The position numbers and the translations under genes were made by a program. 64,000 nucleotides of DNA, taken from Bryobacter sp. (GTDB taxonomy: Bacteria > Acidobacteriota > Terriglobia > Bryobacterales > Bryobacteraceae). The DNA lies in contig JALHNH010000014.1 of the NCBI GenBank assembly GCA_022843625.1, positions 62,001 through 126,000 of the forward strand, written 5' to 3'. This document shows positions 53,348 through 62,307 of the stretch, piece by piece. The notes beneath the pieces were generated by a model. The model was not told the origin of the DNA and did not search any database. It saw nothing but the letters and a program-made list of their open reading frames with translations. How positions within the stretch are numbered: position 1 is the first letter of the stretch; every line of letters starts with the position of its first letter.

Positions 53348-55246
53348 TCAGTTCTCCTTGCCTTCCAGATCCATTCGACGGCGCAATTCCTTCGCGATAC
53401 GCGAGGGTGGAATCGGGCTTCCAGGCACTTGTGACCAGCAATCGATATCGGTCAAAGTCTGTGAACGCAGCAGCATCGCCAGATGCGAATAGCGCCGCGA
53501 TTCAGAATTAATAAAGGGCGCTCCCACTGGATCGCTGTAATTCACCTCAACCGTCATCACACGCCGGAATCCCGCAAAAATCTTCTTTAGCCCCGGCTCC
53601 ATCGGCGACAAAAACCGCAAGTGTATCGATGACACCCGGCGTCCTTCATTCCGCAACTCATCTACTGCTTCTTCGATGCAGCCAAGAGTCGAACCCCAAC
53701 CAATCACCAGCAAATCGCCAGTAGGGTCGCCGTGGATCTTCGGTGGCTCCAGGGCACTCTGCAGCACCGCCAGCTTGCGGCTTCGCATCTCCATGCTGCG
53801 TTGGTTGATGGCCGATTCATAAGCCACATGGCTTGCCTCATCGTGAGCGAGGCCCGTAAGAATATGCTCTCCTCCTCGTTGCCCGGGTAAAGGCCGCCTC
53901 GACAGCCCGGTCTCCGGATCCCAGGCAAACGGTGGCACCGTCTTGTCCCAATTCCCCTGATCCACAGGGGCCGAAAGCCAGGATGCATCCAGTTGCGGCT
54001 TCGGGAACGGTTGCTGCCCGGTGGCAAGATTCGCGTCCGATAGCAACATCACGGGCCCTCGAAAATCTTCTGCCAGCTTCCGTGCCGTGATCACAAAGTG
54101 GAAGCACTCTTCGATCGTTGCCGGCGCAATGATGATCTTGGGGCTGTCTCCCGGGGAAGCATACAGCGCAGCCAGCAAGTCGCCCTGCTCCACCTTGGTT
54201 GGCAATCCAGTCGAAGGCCCGCCCCGCTGCACCACAATCACTACCAGTGGCACTTCAGCCATCACGGCATAACCCAGAAACTCCGTCTTCAGCGCCAGCC
54301 CCGGCCCTGAGGTTACGGTCACTGCGGTTTTGCCCGCATAGGAACAGCCAATCGCAAAACCAATCGCGGCAATCTCATCCTCCGCCTGATGTACGAAGCC
54401 ACCGGCATCCTGCAGCGCACTGGCCAGAAGATGCGAAACCGATGTCGCAGGCGTGATCGGATACATCGAACACACCTCAATTCCCGCAGCCATCACTCCC
54501 AGCGCCAGTGCCTGATTCCCGTTCATGACAACCATCGGTTGCTGATGCTTCTGGGCCGGCACATGGTAACGCCGCTCCACATGAGCCAGTGCCCATTCGT
54601 AGCCATCGCCAAAGAGGTCCAGATTCTTCTGAATCACCCCTTCGCCCTTCTTCGCGAACCGGCTTGCAATGTTCTTGCGCACGCTCTCACCATCGAGGTC
54701 GTAAATCGCGCAAAGCAGCCCCAGCACCCACATGTTCTTACCCTTGCGCGGCTCGTCGGTGTGCTTCCGGCACTCTTCTTCAATCGGTGCCTCGATAACA
54801 AAATAGCCCCGCTTGCCAAAGTCCTCAATCGCCTCGCCGTAGCGCACTCGAATCTCTTCTTCGGGGCTTTCCGCCCAGGTCTTGTCGACAAAAACAATCG
54901 TCCCGGGCCGCAATGCTCCGGCATCAATCCGGCTGTAGAGCACCTGCTCATTGAGGGCAACCACAACATCGGCACAGTCCCCGGCATTGGTGACAGGTCC
55001 CGATCCCAGTCGAATCCGGTTCCCGCTGGCACCTGCTCTGGACCGGCTCGGCGGCTCAATCTCGGCCGGTATGATTTCCACCGTCCAGATGCCGTTTCCA
55101 TTGCGAGCACAAAGATCGGCAAACATCTGCCCGCAAGTCTGAGCCCCTTCCCCGGAATCGCTAACGATTTCCACAATATGCTGCTGCACCACATCCACTG
55201 TGCCCAATTGTGTAGCACTCTCTCTCTCAGCGATTGTTGTTGCCAT
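53348..55246 (-). CDS. korA: 2-oxoacid:ferredoxin oxidoreductase, fused gamma-alpha subunit
   Basis: 632 residues. The first ~190 are a gamma-type domain (SDSGEGAQTCGQMFADLCAR, then DVVVALNEQVL). From about 235 the alpha domain follows: VVMNGNQALALGVMAAGIEV, then MYPITPATSVSHLL, the EDEIAAIGFAIGCSYAG motif and TVTSGPGLALKTEFLGYAVM. The fused gamma-alpha order is common in Kor/OFOR enzymes. It binds CoA and forms the active site with KorB. It lies 3 bases after apbE. Together these genes make ferredoxin-reducing capacity next to the Rnf complex. Confidence 0.93.
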   Translation of the reverse strand: MATTIAERESATQLGTVDVVQQHIVEIVSDSGEGAQTCGQMFADLCARNGNGIWTVEIIPAEIEPPSRSRAGASGNRIRLGSGPVTNAGDCADVVVALNEQVLYSRIDAGALRPGTIVFVDKTWAESPEEEIRVRYGEAIEDFGKRGYFVIEAPIEEECRKHTDEPRKGKNMWVLGLLCAIYDLDGESVRKNIASRFAKKGEGVIQKNLDLFGDGYEWALAHVERRYHVPAQKHQQPMVVMNGNQALALGVMAAGIEVCSMYPITPATSVSHLLASALQDAGGFVHQAEDEIAAIGFAIGCSYAGKTAVTVTSGPGLALKTEFLGYAVMAEVPLVVIVVQRGGPSTGLPTKVEQGDLLAALYASPGDSPKIIIAPATIEECFHFVITARKLAEDFRGPVMLLSDANLATGQQPFPKPQLDASWLSAPVDQGNWDKTVPPFAWDPETGLSRRPLPGQRGGEHILTGLAHDEASHVAYESAINQRSMEMRSRKLAVLQSALEPPKIHGDPTGDLLVIGWGSTLGCIEEAVDELRNEGRRVSSIHLRFLSPMEPGLKKIFAGFRRVMTVEVNYSDPVGAPFINSESRRYSHLAMLLRSQTLTDIDCWSQVPGSPIPPSRIAKELRRRMDLEGKEN

Positions 55247-55249
55247 AGG

Positions 55250-56266
55250 TCATTTCTCTTCCTGCTCTATCTCAATAGCCGCACGAAAACCGTCGGTCAT
55301 ATACTGTCTTCCTGCCGGATCCACTAGCAGCGCTTCTACCCCTTCGGCCCGGGCCAGCGCCAATCCCTTTTCTGGCCCAAGGATGAAGATGCCTTTGCCC
55401 AGAACAACGCCCTGCTCCGCCGTCGGCGCGAGCACGCTTACAGCAGCAGCCGCACTCGCAGGCCAACCGCTCCGCACATCAATAATGTGGTGGTAGCGGA
55501 CCCCGTCCACAATCTTGTATCGTTCATAATCGCCAGACGACACCAGCGACTGCTGCCGCATCGATATTGCCCCAAGTATCTGGCCATGTTCCTTGCGCGG
55601 ATGCTGAATCCCCAGCCGCCACGCCGCGCCGTTGCGTGTCCCGGAAACCCGCACATCGCCCCCGCCGTCCACCATCGAGTTTCGAAAACCAGCCCGCAAC
55701 AGCACTTCCATCGCCCTGTCGACGGCATAACCTTTGGCGATACCACCAAGCCCAATGCTCATTGAGGCTCGGGGTAGGAAGATCTGGTTACCCTCAATCT
55801 GGATCGCTCGATAATCGACATTCCGCCGGGCAGTTGCGACAGCCTCTTTACTCGGAACCCGAAACTCCTCACCAAAGCTCCAGAGCTTACCCATCCCACG
55901 CCATGTGATGTCAAAGGCACCCTCGGTCTTCTCGCTATACCGGATGCTGCGCTCAATCAATTCCCGCAACTCAGCCGGTACTTCAACCGGATGCAAACCA
56001 GCAGCGGCATTCACCTTGGAAATCGGCGACTCCGCTTTCCATTCACTCATCAACGCTTCAATACGATTCAATTCGCCGTAAGCGCGATCGATCGCCGCAC
56101 GTGCCTCTGTACTCTTCCCCTCATCGCAAACTTCAATGGTCCACAGCGTGCCCATCAAGGGCCGGCTCGTCCGAATCGTTGCTGTCTCCCCAGGCACAAG
56201 TCGCAGTCCGAGCAGAGCTCCAGCCACAGCCAGTGAGAGCACGGTCTTCTGCAACAGGGCAGCCAT
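55250..56266 (-). CDS. apbE: FAD:protein FMN transferase
   Basis: 338 residues. Signal peptide or anchor (about 5-27), then the ApbE fold: MGTLWTIEV, the MSEWKAESPISKVNAAAG block, MSIGLGGIAKGYAVDRAM, VDGGGDVRVSG and HHIIDVRSGWP with the metal-binding Asp. ApbE transfers FMN to a Thr of RnfG and RnfD and similar proteins on the outer face of the membrane. It is the first gene of the operon divergent from rnfB, which makes RnfG/RnfD the probable targets. Only 219 bases separate the two operons. Confidence 0.94.
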   Translation of the reverse strand: MAALLQKTVLSLAVAGALLGLRLVPGETATIRTSRPLMGTLWTIEVCDEGKSTEARAAIDRAYGELNRIEALMSEWKAESPISKVNAAAGLHPVEVPAELRELIERSIRYSEKTEGAFDITWRGMGKLWSFGEEFRVPSKEAVATARRNVDYRAIQIEGNQIFLPRASMSIGLGGIAKGYAVDRAMEVLLRAGFRNSMVDGGGDVRVSGTRNGAAWRLGIQHPRKEHGQILGAISMRQQSLVSSGDYERYKIVDGVRYHHIIDVRSGWPASAAAAVSVLAPTAEQGVVLGKGIFILGPEKGLALARAEGVEALLVDPAGRQYMTDGFRAAIEIEQEEK

Positions 56267-56485
56267 ATCTCAATCACGAAGCAACTGCAATGCCAAAGTC
56301 GGCCCACTGGATTGGCCCTTAATTTGCCTCTGCATTACTTCACATAACGCCACCATGCACCACTCAAAACCAGTTCAAGGCCCAAACTCAAGCAGATTCC
56401 TGCTGAAGGCCTCGCATTTAGTGTGTGCCGTTGCGCGATATGCCCCACACCTTTTGGGCAAATCCCACACCCGGGGAGGTCGCAA
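56267..56485. promoter_or_regulatory. Divergent intergenic region between apbE and rnfB operons
   Basis: 219 bases between the start codons of apbE and rnfB that must hold the promoters of both redox operons. No perfect -35/-10 pair or FNR-type palindrome stands out by eye. A strong ribosome site GGGGAGG precedes the GTG of rnfB at 56486. Any shared regulator would bind here. Confidence 0.5.
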
Positions 56486-57394
56486 GTGACCGAGTTCCTT
56501 CTCGCCGGCGGCATCATGGGAACCATCGGTGTCTCGCTGGCCGCTGTCCTTGCCTTCGCCGACAAAAAACTTTACGTCTTTGAAGACCCACGCATCGATG
56601 AAGTCGAGAGCATGTTGCCCAAGGCAAACTGTGGTGCCTGCGGCTGTATCGGTTGCCATGACTTCGCTGAAAAACTGGTGAAGAACGAAATCGTCCCCGC
56701 CAAGTGTTCAGTCAGCAGTCCTGCCGGAATCGCTGCAATCGCAACCTTCCTTCAAATCGATGCAGGCAGCGCTGAAAAGCGTGTCGCCCGCCTCGCCTGC
56801 GCTGGTGGCCCACACGTTGCCCGGCATCGTGCACAATACTTCGGTCTGCCAACCTGCCGGGCAGCGGCAATCGTCAATGGCGGCGCAAAAGGTTGCTCCT
56901 GGGGTTGCCTCGGCTTGGGCGATTGCGAGCGGGTCTGCGAATTTAGCGCTATCGAGATGAATTCGCACAGCCTGCCTGTAGTAACCGAATCTCTCTGCAC
57001 CGCCTGTGGCGACTGCGTCGACATTTGCCCCAAGCAACTTTTCTCGATTCACGCCGAGAGTCACCGCCTCTGGGTAGCCTGCCGCAGCCTCGCCGATGGC
57101 CAGCAATCCGAGGCCGACTGCGAGGTCGCCTGCACCGCCTGCGGGCGCTGCGCCTCCGACGCACCCGATGGCTTGATCCAGATCGTCAACAACCTCGCCG
57201 TCGTCAACTACTCCAAGAATTCTCTGGCCAACCCGGCCCCAACCCAGCGCTGCCCCACCGGTGCAATTGTCTGGTTTGAAAAAGACAAAGGCCCTCTCAA
57301 GGGCGTTGAAGCCAAACACATTACCCGCCACTCTCCCTTACCCGTGGCATTGGCCGAATTGCCGAATCGTTCTAACAAGGATCTACATCCATGA
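56486..57394 (+). CDS. rnfB: Rnf electron-transport complex subunit B (iron-sulfur)
   Basis: 302 residues. GTG start with GGGGAGG 6 bases upstream. A membrane helix (about 4-24) is followed by the Fe-S domain with C49, C52, C57 and C74 (NCGACGCIGCHDF). A block with C137, C141, C147 and C151 (GCSWGCLGLGDCERVC) comes next, then ferredoxin motif 1 with C171, C174, C177 and C181. Motif 2 reads CTACGRCASDAP: C216, C219, C222, but the fourth ligand is A226. An extra Cys at 256 (RCPTG) might replace it. RnfB takes electrons from ferredoxin into the ion-pumping complex. It overlaps the PFOR gene by 4 bases (ATGA). Confidence 0.92.
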   Translation: MTEFLLAGGIMGTIGVSLAAVLAFADKKLYVFEDPRIDEVESMLPKANCGACGCIGCHDFAEKLVKNEIVPAKCSVSSPAGIAAIATFLQIDAGSAEKRVARLACAGGPHVARHRAQYFGLPTCRAAAIVNGGAKGCSWGCLGLGDCERVCEFSAIEMNSHSLPVVTESLCTACGDCVDICPKQLFSIHAESHRLWVACRSLADGQQSEADCEVACTACGRCASDAPDGLIQIVNNLAVVNYSKNSLANPAPTQRCPTGAIVWFEKDKGPLKGVEAKHITRHSPLPVALAELPNRSNKDLHP

Positions 57395-60300
57395 GTGCAA
57401 AACAGACCTTCCCCTTCCCTGGCGTGCGCCAGGCCATGGACGGCAACACCGCCGTCATCATGTGCGAGCGGGAATCCAGCGACGCCGCCGGCGCCTACCC
57501 CATCACGCCATCCACACAGATGGGCGAGTACTGGGCAGAAGAAGCAGCCAAAGGCCACATCAACATTTCCGGCCGCCCCTTGATATTCATCGAGCCAGAA
57601 GGCGAACACGCCGCTGCCGCTGTCACCGCCGGCCTCTCCATGACCGGCCTGCGCGCCACCAATTTCTCCTCCGGCCAGGGCATCGCCTACATGCACGAGT
57701 CCCTCTATGCCGCCGTCGGAAAGCGCCTCACCTACGTTCTCAATATGGGCTGCCGCGCCATGACCAAATCCACACTCAACGTCCACGCCGGCCACGACGA
57801 CTACCACTGCATCGACGACACCGGCTTCTTCCAGCTCTTCGGCAAGAGCGCGCAGGAAGTCTGCGACCTCAACATCATCTCCCACAAAATTGCCGAGCAG
57901 GCCCTCACCCCAGGCATCTGCGCTCAGGACGGCTTCCTCACCACACACCTGATCGAATCGATACTTCTGCCCGAGCGGGAACTGATCGCCGAATACCTCG
58001 GCCGTCCCGATGACATCATCGATACCCCAACTCCCGCCCAGCGCATCCTCTACGGCCCCCGTCGCCGCCGCATCCCCGAACTCTGGACCGTAGACAACCC
58101 CGTCATGATCGGAACCGTCCAGAATCAGGACGCCTATATGCAAAGCGTCGCCTCGCAGCGCCCCTACTTCTTCGCCCACATCGCCGCCATCACCGATCAG
58201 GCGATGGAAGACTTCTATGCCCTCACCGGCCGCCGCTACCGCCGAGTCTCCACCTACAAGACCGACGACGCCGACTATCTCATCCTCGGCCAGGGCAGCA
58301 TGTTAGTAACTGCTGAAGCTGTTGCCGACTACTTGCGCGAAACTCGCAAGATCAAGGTTGGCGTAGTCAATCTCACCATGTTCCGTCCCTTCCCGGGCGA
58401 GATGCTCGGCAGCCTCCTGCAGGGCCGCAAAGGTGTCGCCGTACTCGAACGCGTCGACCAACCCCTCGCCGAAGATCTACCCCTGATTCGCGAAGTCCGC
58501 GCCGCCCTCGGCCGCTGCGTAGAGAACGGCAGAGCCGCCTCCCACGAACATTACGCATCTTACAAAAAGCTCGAAGACATGCCGCCCTTGTACTCAGGCT
58601 CCTTCGGCCTCGGCAGCCGCGACTTGCAGCCAGAAGGCCTCATCGGCGCGATCGAGAACATGCTCCCCACGGGCGCGCAGCGCAAGTTCTTCTATCTTTC
58701 CATCGACTTCGTCCGCGACAAGCCCTTCACCCCCAAGCAGGAAATCCACCAGATCCAGGTCGCCGACGCCTACCCCGGCCTCAAACAACTGGCCGTCCAC
58801 GGCACCGAAAACCCAGACCTGATGCCCAAGAACAGCATCACCGTCCGCTTCCATTCCGTTGGCGGCTGGGGTGCAATCACCACCGGCAAGAATCTCGCGA
58901 TGACCCTCTTTGAGCTCCTCGGCTATCACATCAAGGCCAATCCCAAATACGGCTCCGAGAAAAAAGGCCAGCCCACCACTTACTATCTGGCTGCCGCACC
59001 GGAACCCATCCGCATCAATTGCGATTACTTCCACGTCGACGTCGTCCTCTCCCCAGACCCCAACGTCTTCCAGCACTCCAATCCCCTCGCCGGCCTCAAG
59101 CGCAACGGCGTCTTCATCATGCAAAGTAGCGCCACAGACCCCCAGGAAGTCTGGGCTTTGATCCCCGAGAAATTCCAGCGCACCATCATCGACAACCAGA
59201 TTCACTTCTACTTCCTCGATGCCTTCAAGATCGCCCGCGAAGAAGCCACCGACACCGAACTTCAGTACCGCATGCAGGGCAACGCCTTCCAGGGCGCATT
59301 CTTCGCCGCTTCCCCGTTGATGAAGCAGGCCAACCTCAACGACCAGCAACTCTTCGACGCTATCCGCGTCCAGCTCGAACACAAGTTCGGTGCCAAAGGC
59401 GCACGCGTCGTCGAAGACAACGTCCGCGTCGTCAGGCGTGGTTTCGACGAAGTCAAAGAAGTCATCGACAAAACAATCCAGGCTGCCCCTCAGGCGATGC
59501 GCAAAGAAGCCGACGTACCCCTCGTACTCCAGCGCCAACCCGCGAGCTCTACCCCCACCACCGACATCCATCGCTTCTGGGAGCAAACCGGCACCTTCTA
59601 CGCTACCGGCCGCGGCAACGACAATCTCGCCGACCCCTTCATCGGCCTCGGCATGATCCCCGCAGCCACCGCCATCTTCCGCGACATGACCGGCGTCCGC
59701 TTTGAACACCCCGAGTGGGTACCTGAAAACTGCACCGCCTGCGGCTCCTGCTACACCATCTGCCCGGACAGCGCGATCCCCGGCCTCGTCAATCCAATCC
59801 TCGCGGTCTTTGAAACCGCCGTCAAAAAACTCACCGCCACCGGGAAATCGACTACCCATTTGCCACGCGCAATCCGCGCCCTCGAACCCAAACTCCGCGC
59901 CCGCCTCGGCGACGGCCTGGCCCGGCCCGATGTCGGCGCAAGCCTCGATCTGGCCATCAAGGATCTGCTCGCTTCCACCACAGCGGAGTCTGCCGAAACC
60001 CTCGAACTCACCGCCGAGCTAAAAGACTTCCGCGCCGCCCTCGGCGATTTCGCCTTCGCTACCCCGCAACCCTTCTGGACAGCCAAAGAGCGCGCGCAGA
60101 AAGGCACCGGCGGCCTGCTCTCCATCACTGTAAATCCCTACACCTGCAAAGGCTGTATGGAGTGCATCAAGGTCTGCAACGACGACGCCCTCCGCCCCGT
60201 CACCCAGACGCCCGCCTCCGTAGCAAAGCTCCGCCGCAATTGGGATCTCTGGGAATCCCTCCCAACCACATCTCCAGAATTCATCCGCATCGACAACCTC

Positions 60301-62298
60301 GACGAAGGCATCGGTGCCCTGCATACGCTGCTCCTCGACAAGCAGAACTACATGGGCATGGTCGGCGGCGATGGGGCCTGCCTCGGCTGCGGTGAAAAAA
60401 CCGTCGTCCACCTCTTTGTCGCCACAGCCGAAGCCCTCATGCAACCTCGCGTGGCAAAACAGATCCAAAAACTCGACACACTGATCGCAAGCCTCGATCA
60501 GCACATGCGCCTCAAGCTCGCCTCCACGCTGGACCTCAGCGACAACACCCGGGTCGCCTCTGCCCTCGACTCACTCAAGAACTCGGACGTCACCCTCGCC
60601 AGCTTCTCCGAAACTCTCGACCATCGCCATGCCGGCAAAACCATCGACCCCGAATGGCTGCGCTGGGTCTCGCAACTCATCGCCAAACTCAAGCACCTTC
60701 GCTGGCAGTACACCGATGGCGTCGGTCGTCGTGGCCGCTCCAGCATGGGCATCGTTAACTCCACCGGTTGCACCAGCGTCTGGGCATCCACCTACCCCTT
60801 CAACCCCTACCCCTTCCCCTGGACAAACCACCTCTTCCAGGATTCGCCCTCAATGGCAATGGGCATCTTTGAAGGCCACATGGCCCGCATGGCTGAAGGC
60901 TTCGCCGCCATCCGCATGGCCGAAATCGAACTCGAAGGCGGCTACAAAAAAGACAAGCACAAGGACTTCTTCACCTACTTCAACTGGAAACAGTTCACCG
61001 ACGAAGAATTCCATCTCTGTCCCCCGGTGGTCTCCATCGGCGGCGACGGTGCCATGTACGACATCGGCTTCCAGAACCTTTCGCGAATGATGATGTCCGG
61101 CAAGCCCATCAAGGTTCTTGTGCTCGACACCCAGCTCTACTCCAACACCGGCGGCCAGGCCTGCACCTCAGGCTTCACCGGCCAGGTCAGCGACATGGCC
61201 CAGCACGGAAAGGCCTTCCAGGGCAAAGAAGAAGTCCGCAAAGAAATCGCCCTCATCGGCATGGCCCATCGCACCACCTACGTCATGCAGGGCACCACGG
61301 CCAACACCTCCCACCTCATCGAGTCCTTCGTTCAAGGCCTCAACGCCCGCATTCCAGCGCTCTTCAACGTCTACAGCCCCTGCATGCCAGAACACGGCAT
61401 CGGCGACGACCTTGCCGAACACCAGAGCAAGCTGGCCGTCGAATCGCGTGCCTATCCACTCATTAGGTACAACCCCGACAAGGGCTCACTCCCCGAGGAA
61501 TGCTTCGATCTCGAAGGCAATCCGGCAATCGATCAGGACTGGCCCACCTACACCCTCAAGTACGAAGACGAAAGTGGCGACCCGGGCGAGATGGAACTCC
61601 CACTCACCTTCGCCGACTTCGCCATCACCGAAGGCCGCTTCCGCAAACAGTTCCGCACCGTCCCACGCGATGCCTGGAATGAGAACATGATCCCGCTCGT
61701 CGAATACCTCGAACTCGATGCGGATGACCGTGAAGGCAAGTTCCCCTTCATCTGGGCTGTCAACCGCAAGAATCGTTTGATCCGTGTCGTCCCGGCCGCC
61801 CCACTGGTTCGCTCCTGCGAAGACCGCCGCCACTTCTGGCGCATGCTCAAATCGCTCTCGGGCCTGCGTCCATCAGTTGACACTACCGCCATCGCAGAGC
61901 AGGCTCGCAGCGAATTCGCCCAGTCCATCGCCGCCCAGTTAATCGAAATGGCCGCCAGTGGCAACATCCTCACCGGCGCTGCTCCAAAGCCAGTCGCTGC
62001 TGCAGTCACCACGATCGAAGCAGCCCCAGCCCCGGTCGAAACTCAGGCCTCTACGATGCCCTGGATCGAAACCGCCCTCTGCACCTCTTGTGACGAATGC
62101 ACGCGAATCAACAAAAACATCTTCGCCTACAACGAAAACAAACAGGCATTCATCAAGAACCCCAAAGGCGGCCCTTATCGCGACCTCGTGCGAGCCGCTG
62201 AAAAGTGCACCGCCAGCATCATCCACCCCGGCCTCCCGCTCGACCCGAACGAAAAAGAACTCGACAAACTCGTCAAGCGCGCAGCCAAGTACAACTAA
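57391..62298 (+). CDS. nifJ: Pyruvate:ferredoxin (flavodoxin) oxidoreductase, long form
   Basis: 1635 residues against the usual ~1170-1200. Domain order: pyrimidine-binding (SSDAAGAYPITPSTQMGEYW), transketolase-like, gamma-type domain (VRFHSVGGWGAITTGKNLA, about 485), then two ferredoxin motifs, C781/784/787/791 and C919/922/925/929. The 127 residues between the motifs are far more than the ~46 in the well-studied enzyme. The TPP domain follows with C997/C1000 (CLGCGE), GDG at 1218-1220, D1224 and NTGGQ at 1252-1256. After an Ala/Pro linker, a C-terminal single-cluster ferredoxin has C1564, C1567, C1570 and C1606. It converts pyruvate and CoA to acetyl-CoA, CO2 and reduced ferredoxin. It lies between rnfB and rnfC, so electrons may pass straight to Rnf. 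Confidence 0.94.
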   Translation: MSAKQTFPFPGVRQAMDGNTAVIMCERESSDAAGAYPITPSTQMGEYWAEEAAKGHINISGRPLIFIEPEGEHAAAAVTAGLSMTGLRATNFSSGQGIAYMHESLYAAVGKRLTYVLNMGCRAMTKSTLNVHAGHDDYHCIDDTGFFQLFGKSAQEVCDLNIISHKIAEQALTPGICAQDGFLTTHLIESILLPERELIAEYLGRPDDIIDTPTPAQRILYGPRRRRIPELWTVDNPVMIGTVQNQDAYMQSVASQRPYFFAHIAAITDQAMEDFYALTGRRYRRVSTYKTDDADYLILGQGSMLVTAEAVADYLRETRKIKVGVVNLTMFRPFPGEMLGSLLQGRKGVAVLERVDQPLAEDLPLIREVRAALGRCVENGRAASHEHYASYKKLEDMPPLYSGSFGLGSRDLQPEGLIGAIENMLPTGAQRKFFYLSIDFVRDKPFTPKQEIHQIQVADAYPGLKQLAVHGTENPDLMPKNSITVRFHSVGGWGAITTGKNLAMTLFELLGYHIKANPKYGSEKKGQPTTYYLAAAPEPIRINCDYFHVDVVLSPDPNVFQHSNPLAGLKRNGVFIMQSSATDPQEVWALIPEKFQRTIIDNQIHFYFLDAFKIAREEATDTELQYRMQGNAFQGAFFAASPLMKQANLNDQQLFDAIRVQLEHKFGAKGARVVEDNVRVVRRGFDEVKEVIDKTIQAAPQAMRKEADVPLVLQRQPASSTPTTDIHRFWEQTGTFYATGRGNDNLADPFIGLGMIPAATAIFRDMTGVRFEHPEWVPENCTACGSCYTICPDSAIPGLVNPILAVFETAVKKLTATGKSTTHLPRAIRALEPKLRARLGDGLARPDVGASLDLAIKDLLASTTAESAETLELTAELKDFRAALGDFAFATPQPFWTAKERAQKGTGGLLSITVNPYTCKGCMECIKVCNDDALRPVTQTPASVAKLRRNWDLWESLPTTSPEFIRIDNLDEGIGALHTLLLDKQNYMGMVGGDGACLGCGEKTVVHLFVATAEALMQPRVAKQIQKLDTLIASLDQHMRLKLASTLDLSDNTRVASALDSLKNSDVTLASFSETLDHRHAGKTIDPEWLRWVSQLIAKLKHLRWQYTDGVGRRGRSSMGIVNSTGCTSVWASTYPFNPYPFPWTNHLFQDSPSMAMGIFEGHMARMAEGFAAIRMAEIELEGGYKKDKHKDFFTYFNWKQFTDEEFHLCPPVVSIGGDGAMYDIGFQNLSRMMMSGKPIKVLVLDTQLYSNTGGQACTSGFTGQVSDMAQHGKAFQGKEEVRKEIALIGMAHRTTYVMQGTTANTSHLIESFVQGLNARIPALFNVYSPCMPEHGIGDDLAEHQSKLAVESRAYPLIRYNPDKGSLPEECFDLEGNPAIDQDWPTYTLKYEDESGDPGEMELPLTFADFAITEGRFRKQFRTVPRDAWNENMIPLVEYLELDADDREGKFPFIWAVNRKNRLIRVVPAAPLVRSCEDRRHFWRMLKSLSGLRPSVDTTAIAEQARSEFAQSIAAQLIEMAASGNILTGAAPKPVAAAVTTIEAAPAPVETQASTMPWIETALCTSCDECTRINKNIFAYNENKQAFIKNPKGGPYRDLVRAAEKCTASIIHPGLPLDPNEKELDKLVKRAAKYN

Positions 62299-62307
62299 CC
62301 AACCAGC

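Noticed and set aside
58594-59859. Long open frame (421 codons) on the minus strand inside the PFOR gene
   Set aside because: It is antisense to a certain gene, has Gly/Asp/Val-skewed composition typical of the reverse frame of high-GC coding DNA, and has no recognisable motif.
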